Made by a program: the position numbers and the translations under genes
Shown here: in pieces, positions 32,861 through 45,020 of the stretch
Numbering within the stretch: position 1 is the first letter of the stretch
Layout of the letters: each line of letters begins with the position of its first letter
The notes under the pieces: generated by a model
The model's database searches: none
What the model was told of the DNA's origin: nothing
The model's input: the letters and a program-made list of their open reading frames with translations, nothing else
Assembly: GCA_015680685.1 (NCBI GenBank)
Contig: MNCI01006679.1
Location: 299,777 to 363,776 of the forward strand
Source: Gnetum montanum
Lineage: Eukaryota > Streptophyta > Gnetopsida > Gnetales > Gnetaceae
Direction of reading: 5' to 3'
DNA length: 64,000 bases

Positions 32861-33978
32861 AACAAGCATAATAATCATCCAATGGTTAGAACAAAAACCT
32901 AAGTTTAAACCATAAACAATAGCAATTAGCACTAAGACATAGGCATACCTAGCTCATCCTCCTCTGGGATGATGATGGAAGGTTCACTTGACAATGGCTC
33001 ACCAAATAGGGCATCCAAGTAATCCAATGTCATGTTGGCCAACCCCTCCTCTTGTTACTATAGGAGGGCCTCCTCTGCATTCTTCTACTCCTCTATTACT
33101 ACCGTAGCTTGGGCTTCCATGTCTTATAACTTGTCTATAAGAGTAACAAAACAAAAAACATAAGAACAATTTAGCAACATTACAACCTTATAATCACAAA
33201 AATCTAAAACATAACTCTAAAAACCCAAAACATTAAATTTTAACAAATCATATTTGTTTTCTTAATAAAAAAATTTCAAGAAGGGTTTATTTTATGCCAA
33301 AAATGATAAAAAACATAGGAAAATTGCTAAGACCTAATTTAAAATTTCCATAAATTAAGATCTAAATGATCAAGTGACCTTGAAACCTCATAGAAAACAC
33401 CAAAATAGGGGGTAGTATTTTGCCAAAATTTAATCCTATCAAACACAATAGCCTAGATAAAAAAAACGTAGACATTGGGTTTTTGCTACTTCTTCCCTTT
33501 CTCTTCATAATGATTAGCTCCAACACTAACGAAACTTGAGAACTCTTGAAGTTCTTTGTAGTAACACTACCAAGGAAGAGAGCTTGAAGCAACCATCCTA
33601 AAGGATGAGAAGTTTTGGAAGAAAAATCTCTACAAGATCTCTAGGAAATGTGTTGTGGGAGAAAATGAGAGTTTTGTTTAGTTTCTTATCAAAATTGTGC
33701 ATAAAAACTAGATCTAAACCTAGGTGCCCTCTTACTTGCCCATTTTGTCAATTTTGAGCACTAAAACTCATGGTGCATTGGAAGTGCAAAGGAAGGAAAG
33801 TATAACCAACACTAGGATGATGGGAGTTAGCATCAAAATTCAAAATTTTAAATTTTGGGATGGGACCCACCAAGAGCCTCCCATGTAAGATGTATTTTAA
33901 GGTTAAGAACCTCCTCCATGATGAGGTTTGGATTCCTTGGAAGTCATACAATGATGTTATAACCTTATCCCTTTCTCA
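32861..33978 (-). other. Upstream part of antisense gene in T5, exons unresolved
   Basis: By position this should hold the long exon, the FCP1-like exon and the start seen in T2. I can make out acidic and Glu-rich minus-strand phrases near 32,960-33,120 resembling the exon at 14,658-14,987. I find no FCP1-like motif, and the region is too short for the full set, so a deletion is likely. Minus-strand frames at 33,362-33,592 and 33,748-33,951 are not recognised. Confidence 0.3.
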
Positions 33979-36780
33979 TCCATGCTAGGATGCATGGATC
34001 CAGCATGGATTCTAGCCTCATATCCTCCATGATCATAGAACCTTACCACCCTTGCCATTTTTGGTAGCTATAATTGATATAGAAAAACCTGGAAAGGGGT
34101 AAAACTTCTATGCAACTTACCACTTTAGGAAACCATGCTAGGCTAGGCCTCATCCACATTGGTTATCATTTCCCAGGGGGGTATAACATCCATACCCACT
34201 CTCTGGTGTCTATTAATCCATAATTTAACTTCAAGGTGGATCCACATGGCCTCAAACCCTTCCACTCATCCCAGGTAGCTCATAAACCTTGTCAAACCAA
34301 GTCAAAAGTGCCTAAAACTTCTAGATTTGGTGGAGCAACACTAAGGTGAGGCTCCATCCAAGCTTCCCAGCATGGCTTTAACATGGATGTATGAGGTGTA
34401 ACCTTAAAACTTAAAAAAGTGACCACCTAGTTACCATATCTTGACTCTAACACATATTGTTAGCCTCTAATGTCCAAAATTTGATAAGAAACAAGTCTAA
34501 TTTTACATCATCCATCTTTCTCATGCTAGTGAACCCTCCACACATGCTACCTACTATGGGCACCCTAGAGTAAGCCATAAAATCTCTTTTCTTCTTCAAA
34601 TGACCATAAAATTCACTATAGTAGCCTTAATATCCCTTCTTAATCTCCAGTAGTCAATAGTTACCAAAAATTGAGTCAATATTCATACATGAAAACTTAA
34701 ACACATTAGAGAACCCCCATCCACATTACCTAGTATGGGTACTTTTGGGATAGACCCTAAAACCCATTGTTAACCAAAAATAGCCATGAAACCTATCTTT
34801 GTGATTGCACAACTATATTGAAGCCTCCTAAAACAACTAGATGTGCTAAAATTAGTCAAAAATAGCAAAAGTTTTCTTTTCATTTTTCATCCATGCTAGG
34901 GCCATGTTGTCCAACATGGCTTATGGGGGCATTACTTTAGAAAACACCAAGAAGCCTTCAAATATGTTAATTTTAAGGCCAAATCTTGGCCATTAAATCC
35001 TATAATTCCCAACAGCTCTAAAACCCTAACAAATCTAATCAAAAGTGGCCAAAACTATGAGTCAAAGTGAAGTCATGATGGGNNNNNTCCCATCCATGTT
35101 AGGCAACATTGCCCCAATGTGGATGAATGAGTTATGATAAAAAATTTCTAAGATTAACTTAAAAATTAACATATGTTGACTCCCCAACCTTCTCGGAGAC
35201 TTTGACAACCAAAACTTGCTAAAATTGATCCTTTTTTCATGATCACCAAGACTTCCACACTAAGAACCCCACTCACTGACATTAACTACTATGGGCCCAA
35301 CATGGATGCCTCAATGGAAGCCCACAAATGGATCATAGATGAACCAAAATGACTCCAGGTTGCACCATACGAAGCCTACAACCCTACTATCACTCTTGGA
35401 AGCCATTAGACCTAGCAAAACTAGTTAGAATTCATAAAAAGTTAACTCCCTTAGTTCACTCATGCTAGGCCCATGTTGGCTAGTGTGACCTAGTGTTGCT
35501 CCAAAGTGGGATAACTCCTATAGGCATCCAAAGGCCTTTTAAACTATTCATTTTGATCCTACACCTTAGCCATTGATACTAGAAACCTTGGGAGAACACA
35601 TGCATAGTTGATGTATTGTCAAAACTTGAAAAAACATGATATTTAAGGGTATCCATGCTAGGAAAGGCCTGAGGCATGCTCGGTAGTGTGGATTTAGTGT
35701 GGGTAAGTTCGCTTACAACATTTGACAATAGATTGACACTTCCAAATTCCAAAACACTATACTGATAGAGCTTAGGATATCATAGCCTTGATTTGACAAC
35801 GTTTTGACCTTGTTTTAATCTTTGAAATCCACTAGACCCCCTCATTCATGCTAGAGCAATCATACACAATGTGGCTTAGGGGGGGTATAATGATACCTTA
35901 CCTTGAATAGCCTTCAAACTTAGCTAGTTTTGATTTAAAATCTTATAAATCGCTATTTACAGCCTTAGAAGCTTAAAAACTTGGTCAATATACCTCTAAA
36001 AACATCCCAAATCCAAAAGGCAAGAGTGCCCAAACTATAGTTGTACTAGCCAATGTAGCCCCAACATGGGTGAAGCCTCTACAATCATTTTACAAGAATA
36101 GCATCTCTAATATGGCCTCACAACTTGCCTATGGAAGCCCACAAATGCTAAAACCTATCTTCAACTATAGATCAACCTTACTTGACCTCATAATAGCCCT
36201 GATTTGGATATTTCATTCTAAGAACCCATCCCATCCATGCTAGAAAACATGGCTCTAGGGGGTATAATCTTAAAGAATACTTTTTTGATAATTTTGACAT
36301 CCATAATAGTTAATTTTGACTATTATGGCCTTGCACTAGCTTGGGAATGTCATGGTACCTTAGTTTTAACCCTCTAGATGTTAAAAATCATACTTTCATT
36401 GGTGTCCATGGTGAGGCCATGTTGGCCAATGTGGCTCCATTATGGGTGGCACTTATAGGGTTTAATGGGGGCTTTTAGAGGTGGAAATTAACACTAGAAT
36501 TCACCTATTCCCTTCCCTAGTCCACTAAATTAACCACAAAAGCCATTGGGAGTCAAAAACCACTTTAAAAAAATACTAGGAAAACACCTAGCTATCCCAT
36601 CCACATTAGGAACCATCCCATCGACATTGGCCAATGTGGGTCCAACGTGGATACCAGGAAAACCTTGCTTTTTTGACATAAACAACCTCAATAGCTATCC
36701 AAACAAACCTATCATCCTTATAGCCTTAAACCATGAACCTATAATTCATAAAACCAGAAAACCCTAGCCCCTTTTTAACC
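33979..36780. repeat. Degenerate satellite, period about 187 bp, about 15 units
   Basis: A landmark phrase CATCCATGCTAGG, often followed by CATGTTGGCCAATGTGG, recurs near 33,979, 34,133, 34,351, 34,521, 34,721, 34,888, 35,090, 35,268, 35,456, 35,648, 35,843, 36,043, 36,232, 36,400 and 36,598. Spacing averages close to 187 bases. Between landmarks each unit carries AAAACCT and ACTTGACCAAAA-like phrases. A gap of five N lies at 35,083-35,087. The array sits between the antisense gene and RT of T5, where T1 and T2 have only 30-bp arrays. Confidence 0.75.
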
Positions 36781-37007
36781 AAAGTTCACAATTTTCTACT
36801 AAATGTATTCCATTGGTACTTACTTAACCTTGTTTTGTCATGTTTCAATCTATTTCAACTTTTTTATGAATTATTAACCTTTGTTACCACTCATTGACCT
36901 CTTTTGACTTTATCTTTTCTTTTCTAACCTTTGTTAACCTTTGTTTATCCTTTGATTGGTGTTGAATGATGGGGTTTGAACTTCCCTAACCATTAGTTGA
37001 CACCATG
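36781..37007. other. AACCTTTGTT-rich spacer
   Basis: Short irregular repeats of TAACCTTTGTT occur here and resume at 37,080-37,180. No gene is seen. Confidence 0.4.
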
Positions 37008-37072
37008 TGCCCATGGCCTACTAAGGCCTAAAACTGGCACCATGGCCTACTAAGGCCTTAAACTATCAAACT
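37008..37072 (+). repeat. Two units of the 30-bp array family in T5
   Basis: CATGGCCTACTAAGGCC followed by TTAAACT or TAAAACTGGCAC appears twice. It is the remnant of the pre-RT array present in T1 and T2. Confidence 0.7.
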
Positions 37073-37317
37073 TTTGACCTTATTTGATCATATATGGTTT
37101 TATTTGATGATTCAACTTACTTTGATCTTGCCTTAATGTTTACTTAGCCTTTGTTTAACCTTTGTTTGCCTATGTCTACCTCATATATCATTGGTTAGTC
37201 TCATTTGCATGTTGTTTGGAATTGAAGTTGTATGTATTTGCATAATCTTATAGTATTTTAACATTATTTATTTATCTTTACTCAGGTACCACTTGATGTA
37301 CTTATGTTATCATGTAG

Positions 37318-37640
37318 GATGAACCTAGAAGAATGACGAAGCAAACTCAACTACCTGTAAAGCCTAAATAAACCCCTCCTATGATGTTGACTAAGTTGAA
37401 TTTAAGTACCCAAACCTTAAGCATGAAACCATTCCACTAGATAGCCATAACACCTTGACGTATCTCAATGACCATTGATCTTAAAGATATAAATATCGTG
37501 GAGGGTCCCTTAGTCAAAGTTCTCATCTAAGACCACAATGGTAAGGAGAAAACACATAGGACCAAGTTCCTCACTAGGAGTTAAGCTTTCTCATGACCTC
37601 ATCAAACTCTTACAATGCAATATTAAATCCATCACATAGC
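37318..37640 (+). pseudogene. N-terminal pol stub of T5
   Basis: An acceptor-like TTATGTTATCATGTAG ends at 37,317; an alternative, TTATCTTTACTCAG, ends at 37,285. The following sequence contains DINIVEGPLVKVLI, a stop, and DHNGKEKTHRTKF, which aligns with LEVEGVTKDPLVETPM..KGEVKML of the T2 pol N-terminus. RT proper, RNase H and integrase are absent; 3' untranslated sequence follows. Confidence 0.5.
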
Positions 37641-38666
37641 ATTAATTATGTCTAACAATCATGTGTTTGCTTGTAGTGTTATTTATCATCATTAAGAGGT
37701 TATGACAAATGACCAATGTTTACAACTTTGATGATATAAAACAAGCGAGCCTACATGCTCTATCTTTCTCTTCTTGTTTGGCACAATGAATGAACTACAA
37801 AATTTTGTAAATTTGATGCACGTTGCACTAATTCCCTATGCTATAATGATGGTAACCTATTGTGACATGGTTTGTTGGATATCTCATGTATCCCTATGCG
37901 TTACTTTATAATAACATGTTTTCTTTTTCTTATTTTCTTATCATCTTAAAGTTGTGCTTGCAAGGTGAATCCTAGAGTCATTACAAAGGTAAAAATCATC
38001 ATGTCAACAAGTCACCATGTGACCTTAAAGTGCAAGATTTAGTGAATTTATCCCACCATACCAAGGGTTCTTGTTTCACCTCATTCCTATCACCATTCCT
38101 TGAACCCAATCCCATAGCCTACTTATAACATTTCTTACCTTGAATACCAATGTTGAACAATGTCTAACACTCATGCATTATGTTCTTATGACATCCCTTT
38201 GGATTTTCCACCTACTAGTCCATCAGATGCAACACATCTCATTCGGTGGGAAAATCATATCAAACCTTACTTTGGTAAAGAAGCTAATGAAGGTTTCATC
38301 ACACAAAAAAGGGAATGTAAATCTCCAAGAAGTCAAAGGATTAGTAAAGATAAAAAGATAGATCAATGGCTATGAAACACAGAAAAGGAGGATTTTAGTG
38401 GCCAAAAAATCATTGGAGTAGGATATTTATTCCTCAAGAACATTATCAAGTAACTATTATCTTAAAAACATTAAGCACAAAGACCTAATTAACCATTCAA
38501 CATGTCATCACCATAACTGTAACCATGATGTCAACATTGGAAATTATTTGTAAACCAATGTGATCACTCCATTATCATGAAATATAGCCTTTAACCTGTA
38601 TCATCCCATCATCACAAGCACTATTCGGCATGGTTTGATATGACTGAATCAAGCATGGAGAGGGAA
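37641..38666 (+). other. 3' untranslated region of T5
   Basis: The region contains an acceptor-like site (TTCTTATCATCTTAAAG then TTGTGCTTGCAAG, ending 37,974) matching that of T1 at 11,094. Two overlapping frames at 38,140-38,375 include SYDIPLDFPPTSPSDATHL and WENHIKPYFGKEANEGF. I could not match them to any frame in the other copies. Confidence 0.5.
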
Positions 38667-40222
38667 TGTTGATGATGGACTTGTATTGGTATTTTGTATT
38701 CTTTGTTAGTGTCTCTTGGGTTAATCCTCTAGACACCAACAAATAGGGATCAATGAAACACCACTAAAAATACCTATTGTAACCTTTGTAACCCTCACCC
38801 CATGAAACTTGAGGCTAAACTTTCATTGTAAATGTGAAGATTGTAATCCAAGAGATGCAATTTTGCATACTTTAGCTATTGTGATTGAAAATGCCTCATT
38901 AGTGGTTAAAGCCTCAACCCCCAAGTAAAAAAAGTCATATTATGCCTATATTTGAGCTTGGGGGATTAAAAATGCCTTTTGGACTACCAAAATTGGCATT
39001 TTGGTGGGTTTTGTGAGTGTATATAACATTTACTACATTGGAAACACCTATGGGTGCATAGCATGCGCCGGGGGGGAGGGGGTACATGGGTAGGGAGGGT
39101 GTATGACTTACCTATACATAGTGTTAGGGGGATATAACATCATCCATGCCCAACATGGGGAAGGGGTGTATGACTCTTACCTTTCTAGTGTTGCTACTAC
39201 ATTTCCCCAGTGTTTCACCTTCCCCCTAACATTGCTCCAACACAACACAAAATTTAGCACTACTCCAACCCTAGCATTGATCCTACATCCTAGTGTTTAT
39301 GCTGGAAGGCCTAGCATGGGTTGAAGGAGCTAGCATGGGTGAAGTTCCCATTTACTATTTTTGGTAAATGGAATGATTTTAATGCCACGAGGGTATCAAA
39401 ACTTACCATACATATAACGTAGCTAGATTTGCACACTTGAAAAAACCTGCATGTAGCCAAAATTCTATTACCAATTAGGTAGAATTTGTAGCCAAATTTG
39501 TGTTCAAAAGTCTATAAAATAAAGTACCAACATCATAGAAAGGTTTCACACTTATGCATTTTTAGGCATACTTTTACATTCAATAGCTCTTACAATCTTG
39601 CAAATGCATAGCCTCTTTAATCCACCCAACATTGAACCTTTGTAGCCATGGTAATCCATTTTGCCCCCTTTGAGAATGTGAGTATTTGGTATCAACCCTA
39701 AGCATTTTGGGCTTGAGAATCCCAGTGTTGCTCCTCTTAGTTACCAAGAAATCCTCATACATATCATCCTCTTGCATCGCCAATGTTGTAGATCTACTGC
39801 AAAGTGCACCAAAGTTTGATAGCATTGGAAGTTGTAGAACCTCCAAATCATGGAGCTAACCATGGCATCTAGAGCCAGTAATTTCAATGGACTTTGAACC
39901 CCCATCAAAGTAAGCCCCTTGCTAGTCCAAGCACATATTATACACATTTCTTAAAACTCCTTTATTTCTATCAAAATAAAGTTTACAATTCTATTTTGTG
40001 CAAGTTTTATTTTTTTTCATTTTAGTGCATTTATTTTTCATGTCTATATTTGCATTTTCACTTTTGTTAAGCCGTTTGACCCTCCTTAAGTTCCTAGGTG
40101 TTCTTATAAACTATCAAGGGTACCTTGAAACTTCTTTTTCATGGAGGCCCTTAGGATCCAGGGTTAAAGCTACTACATTGGGATCTTTAGTTTTCTAGTG
40201 ACCAAATTCTCTAGTCACAACA
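38667..40222 (+). mobile_element. Tat-family LTR5
   Basis: The start is TGTTGATGATGG at 38,667 with the head inverted repeat at 38,688-38,763. A TATAAAATA box lies at 39,513. The end region CCTAGGTGTTC..AACTATCAAGGGTACC..CTAGTCACAACA aligns loosely with the ends of LTR2 and LTR3. A guanine-rich stretch lies at 39,069-39,099. This is the most diverged LTR and its exact end is uncertain. Confidence 0.6.
39513..39521 (+). promoter_or_regulatory. TATA box of LTR5
   Basis: TATAAAATA lies about 700 bases before the LTR end, as in LTR2 (680) and LTR4 (690). A second candidate, TATATAAC at 39,020, is less consistent in distance. Confidence 0.45.
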
Positions 40223-43170
40223 TGTACAAAAATGAATTTCAAATTTTTACAATGCAATAGAGCTCATGTAACATCTAGAGTTGATTTACTCATGATAAAC
40301 TAATATTTGCTACATGAGATAAAACCATAAATGGAGCCTATTTATGAAGCTACAGTTTTCAATTTGTATTCAATAATCACGTGGAACAACTAAGCGATAG
40401 AGCTTGTATAAGCTCAATTTAGCCCTAGTAAGCATTCTTTCTATTTACCAAAGACTATTATCTAACTAATTTGTAGGGCTTAACAAAAACATTTATCTTA
40501 GAAAAGTCCTAGCATTAGAAAAATAGTTGAGTCCTAAGGGAAACCATTGTTTGAAGAAAAACTAGCTTGACCTAAATCCAAAAAGTGTTAGTTAAAGTAT
40601 GTTGACACATCAGCTCTAAAAATCCACTCTACCACATTAGTGCTGGAGAGAGGATTTCACTTGTAGAGGTAAAATGTTTCTCTATAAAAAAAATTAGAAC
40701 AATCTCTACCATGTCAACTCTTTTAAAGAATGGGTTCGTAGAACCAAAATCTAACTTTATAAATAAGCTTACTTTTTTGCTCTACCATGTCATCCTGTAG
40801 AGCTTTTTTGTAGAAAAAAATTTCTATTTTATGAATATATTTGAAATATATTCTACAAGTCACATCATCGTAGCCTACATCATTTGAGCATTTTGAGATG
40901 ACTTGTAATGATGTGACTTGTAGAAAGATTTCAAGTATATGTGGTTCATAGAACATCTACCTTGTCTACATTTGCCACATCAACTTCTAACATGTTAATT
41001 TTGCAATAGATTTGATTTGTAGAGCTATATTTATATTATAAAAGTAAGCTCTTCCATTTCACAATCCTCTACATTAGCTTGTAGAACTTGTTTGTGAAGG
41101 TGAAACTTAGATCTATAAATGGAATCAAAAATAATTCTATTAGTCACGTAATTTCTAGATAAAGAAAAAGCTTATAGAATAAAAATGTGGTTCTATGAAA
41201 TTGAATCTAAAAGCTAATCACAAATCTACTTCACCACATCAAAGCTCATCTTATGCCCAAAAAGGCTTACATTTTACACACGTGTGCATTCCATTTTTAA
41301 TTCAGCTTAGTGAAGAGTAGGGTGTAGCACATAGAACTAAATATTAGATTTATGAAGAAGCCCTATGGTCATTCTTCCATTTTAGCTCTTCAATATAGTA
41401 AACAAAAATAGCTTCATACAAAGATTCAAAAATGGTTCTATAGCTAACATTAGCATAAATACTATGTAAAGATAAAAGCTACAAACAAAACTAGAAAATA
41501 GACCTAAGAGTATCATAGGGCCACCACTAAAGTGTAGAAGTACCATCAATGCTTAGAGCAGAAAGCATGAAGCTAGTATTAAAGGATAGAGCCATCATGA
41601 GATAAATAGGCTATATTTGAGAAAATAATACAAAGAGGAGTAGGAATTAGAGAGCTAGCAAAAAGTTGTTACATACCAATATAAACATGATTATTTGAAT
41701 TTGCAGATCATAGTTATTGGGATTATGGATGAAGTTATTGATGAAAAATATTGGATTCAAAGTAGCATGGGATCTACTTTAATAGAAATAACAAATTCTA
41801 TAACTAAATCATTTGTGGAAGAAAAGAGCACGAAAAGAAGCTTTAAATAAGCTTAATGAATGTGAACTAAAATGCAATGAAATAGGTTGATAAAAATATC
41901 TCTTAACTCATGATATTTACCAATTGAAGGACTTGAAAATTCAAAGAATGAAGGGAATTTATTAGTAGAATAGTTATCTAATGCCCTATAATTATATGAA
42001 CAGGACATGAGACAACTTTAGCGTTTAATTTCTAAATTGATTATAACTACCAAAGGCTACTATATAAAGCCTAGAGTAAATTTGTTAAAAAAATATGAGA
42101 AGGCTTGGGGGAGAATACTGGAAAATCTAGGAGAAATTTTATGTACAATGGAATTATAATTTTAAATTTGATTCAAATAATTTACTTCTATCTTATGAGA
42201 TAATTCTTATTTTTGTCCTCTTACTTTATCATAGTTGCTTAACTAGTGGTAAAGATTGTATTGTGCCTAGCATATCATTCTTGGAATTATTTATATCACT
42301 TGAACAAATTGAGGTTTAGCAATATTTGGCATTTTTGGACTATTTTGAAATAGATTTAGTTCTTAAAAAGCTTGTTTGTGTTGAAAATAGCCCATTTTTA
42401 ATTTCTTATTTGAGTCAAAGGATTTAATAATTCTTGGTACTATTGACTAATATGAATAGCTTTATTTTCCCAAAGTGTTTACTCATGTCAATAATATCTC
42501 ATTTCAATGTTTAATATTCTATGCAATTCTCCTAGTTTACTTTTCTAGACTTCATTGAATCTTGCTCTATTTCCAGTTTTCTTATGGACATTTTACTCTA
42601 GAGAAGATTGGTAATAGATTTTGTGGAATTTCATTTAAGCATTAGATGAAAGGTTATATTGTATAGGTAGCATATAATATAGACTACATAGACTTGATAG
42701 CCTTGATATAACATGAATTTATGTTCACTTATAAATTGGAGTAAAGATGGTTGGATCTTTTGATAAAATTTCTTTTATCTATTTAACTCTCAGCATGCAA
42801 TATTATGAAGTTTATACTAAATGATAGTTTAAAACACATAGTTTCTCTAGAATCATTGAGTTTATTTGAAGGTATTTGGATCTTGATATTCTAGAGACTA
42901 GTAAACACCTAAATGCAAGCTTGAAAGAACCTTCATCCTTGTGATTTTTATCACAAGGAAGAGAATAATATTAGTGGTCCAAGTAGGCACCAATAGTTAT
43001 CTCCAGTGTTGGAAGAGGTAATTGTAGTGGTTTCTCTTTCTTTTTAACCTTGGTAGGCACTTTTTTTTCTCATTTCTTGTCATAATGTAGTATGAGCTCT
43101 ACAAATCACATCATTAGAGTAGCATGCTACCCCTTCTCTTTAAAATTTTTTTTGATGAGGCATGAAAAGG
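40223..43170. other. AT-rich unclassified region
   Basis: No reading frame is convincing on either strand. Phrases such as CTACCATGTCA, TAGAACC and CTTGTAGA recur irregularly between 40,600 and 41,250. The region may be very old transposon sequence; I cannot assign it. Confidence 0.5.
40852..40924. repeat. Inverted repeat, 17-bp perfect arms
   Basis: TCTACAAGTCACATCAT at 40,852-40,868 is the exact reverse complement of 40,908-40,924, with a 39-base spacer that itself contains GATGACTTGTAATGATG. It could be a hairpin of a small non-autonomous element, but no flanking duplication is evident. Confidence 0.6.
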
Positions 43171-44010
43171 CTAGTGTCTTACTACTCTTCTCATTCTCCT
43201 TGCAATGCTTCTCTATTTAAGAAATATGAGCTACGATATGTTGACTAGAAACTTTCTAGTTAGATCTATGCATGCCCTAGAGGAGATGGTAGTTATCTTT
43301 CTTGGCCTCATCATTGGATTGAGGTGATAACCTTTAATTTTGAAATATGCTCACTCTACCTTAGTTAGGACATCGTACTCCTTATGGTCCACCCTATAGC
43401 ACTGTTAAATCAACTCTTTTTTGTCTTCTACATCTGCTTGAGTAGATATCTCTACCAACTTTGCCATGACATTAGGTAAATCGAGGGCTTCTACTATTGA
43501 TTTAACCAAATAGGAGATGGTGATGTCTTTGATTTCACCTATTGCATCCTCTTATTAGTTGTTTTAGAAGAGATATTTTTTCCATGTACCATTCCTCACT
43601 AATGGAGAGAATGGGCCATAGTAGAGATCCTTGTATCTACATTCTGAATTCTTCTTATGCAAGCTCTAAGAAAGATCCAAAATTTAGTTCTTGAAGAATG
43701 AGGCTCTAAATTTCTTTGTTATAGACCCTTTCTAGATAGGCCTTTGCAAGTATGATGTCAAGATTTGATCATGATCTAGGGATCTCATCCTTTCCAAATT
43801 GCCTTGTTTCTACTATGGGAATCTAGGAGATAAATTTATTGGGGATCCTCATGCAAGAATCAAGTATAATGAATGGTCTTGGCTACTTGCTATTTCGATT
43901 ATTATTGCAGTTGTTATTATTGTTGTTCCCTTCCATCATGTGGTCATTTCTCCTTGAGCTATGATGGCCATCCCACCTATGGTTCTCATTTAGGTACCAT
44001 CTATGATTAG
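43170..44010 (-). pseudogene. Unrecognised decayed antisense reading frame
   Basis: The minus strand carries long open stretches. One has RRNDHMMEGNNNNNNCNNNR and then PRPFIILDSCMRIPNKF, ETRQFGKDEIPRS, and AKAYLERVYNKEI. After frame changes comes DAIGEIKDITISYLVKS, VEALDLPNVMAKLVEI, STQADVEDKKELI, VDHKEYDVLTKVE and YFKIKGYHLNPMMRPRK. Only scattered stops interrupt them. The asparagine run followed by a charged helical segment is gag-like in style, but I do not recognise the family and it does not match the gag of the Athila-like or Tat-like copies here. Confidence 0.35.
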
Positions 44011-45020
44011 AAACATAACCAAGGGTTAGTCATTTGGATATAATCTTATTTTATTTGAATAACTTCCTTGGTTTGATTAGGTTATGTGTATTGGTCAAAA
44101 GTTGGAATTTTAGCATTAAGTTATTATTTAGTTATTGCATGTGTATGATATTATTTTATTTATCCATTAATATAGGTTGAGTATTAATATTAACTCTTAT
44201 GATTATTACATTAATGTTATTTTAATATCTTATTCATGAGATGTTACAAAAATTTCCAAAAACAATTTCTTTAAAAACATAGTGTTTCATGCTCCCATGA
44301 TGGAAAGTGTACTCTGGTAGGTCAAGGATTAAATTGTGGGTAAAAAAGAATAAATTTTTGTTAAGTTATGACTTCTAGAAGGCTATGGGCTTTAAAAATT
44401 TATAAAATCTCCCTATGAATTTACATGAAAATGTGAAAATAAGCTAAGTATCACACATATTTACAAGATTTTTATACCACATCAGTAGAAATTTGTTAGC
44501 TAGTTTTGCTGCATCACCGAGGATACTTTAGCAGAGCTATTTGTAGCTATTTTTTAAGTTAATATACTAAGGAATTTTTAATCAATTTGGAGTTGAAACA
44601 AGAGCCTAATGGGAGCCTAAAAGATAGAATTAATGATAGACAACACAACTAAGGATAAGGTTAACAAAATTAAAGCAATTTTATCATGTGGAATAAGTAA
44701 TAAAAGAATGATTAAGATCACAATGAGGCCCATGGTAAGGGGTTGAACTTTAAGTAAACCAAAAGATATGCACTGGATCCTCCTAAAAGTAAGCTTATTC
44801 CTAATATTCCCTTGCATAATCTCATCATAAGGAGTCTACAGGAAACCTAAATGATGAATGGTTATTTATGTTAAACACCATATCTAAGTGGGGGATTATC
44901 TTAGGGTTGTGAAAACTATAAAAAACTATTATTTTAGCAAGGCATGAGGTAGTGAGGTGAGATAAATGAAGTATGAAAATGGTAGAGGAAAAATCTCCAT
45001 CATAGTCAAACAAGATCATT
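44011..45020. other. AT-rich stretch, no gene seen
   Basis: The stretch contains T/A-rich runs and a few short minus-strand frames without similarity to the domains around it. A 3' LTR for element B would be expected about here, but I could not identify one matching the 5' LTR at 59,295-60,154. Confidence 0.4.

Noticed and set aside
38140-38375. Two overlapping plus-strand frames in the T5 3' region
   Set aside because: The second (SYDIPLDF..) looks protein-like, but I found no counterpart in T1-T4, so I left it inside the 3' region description.
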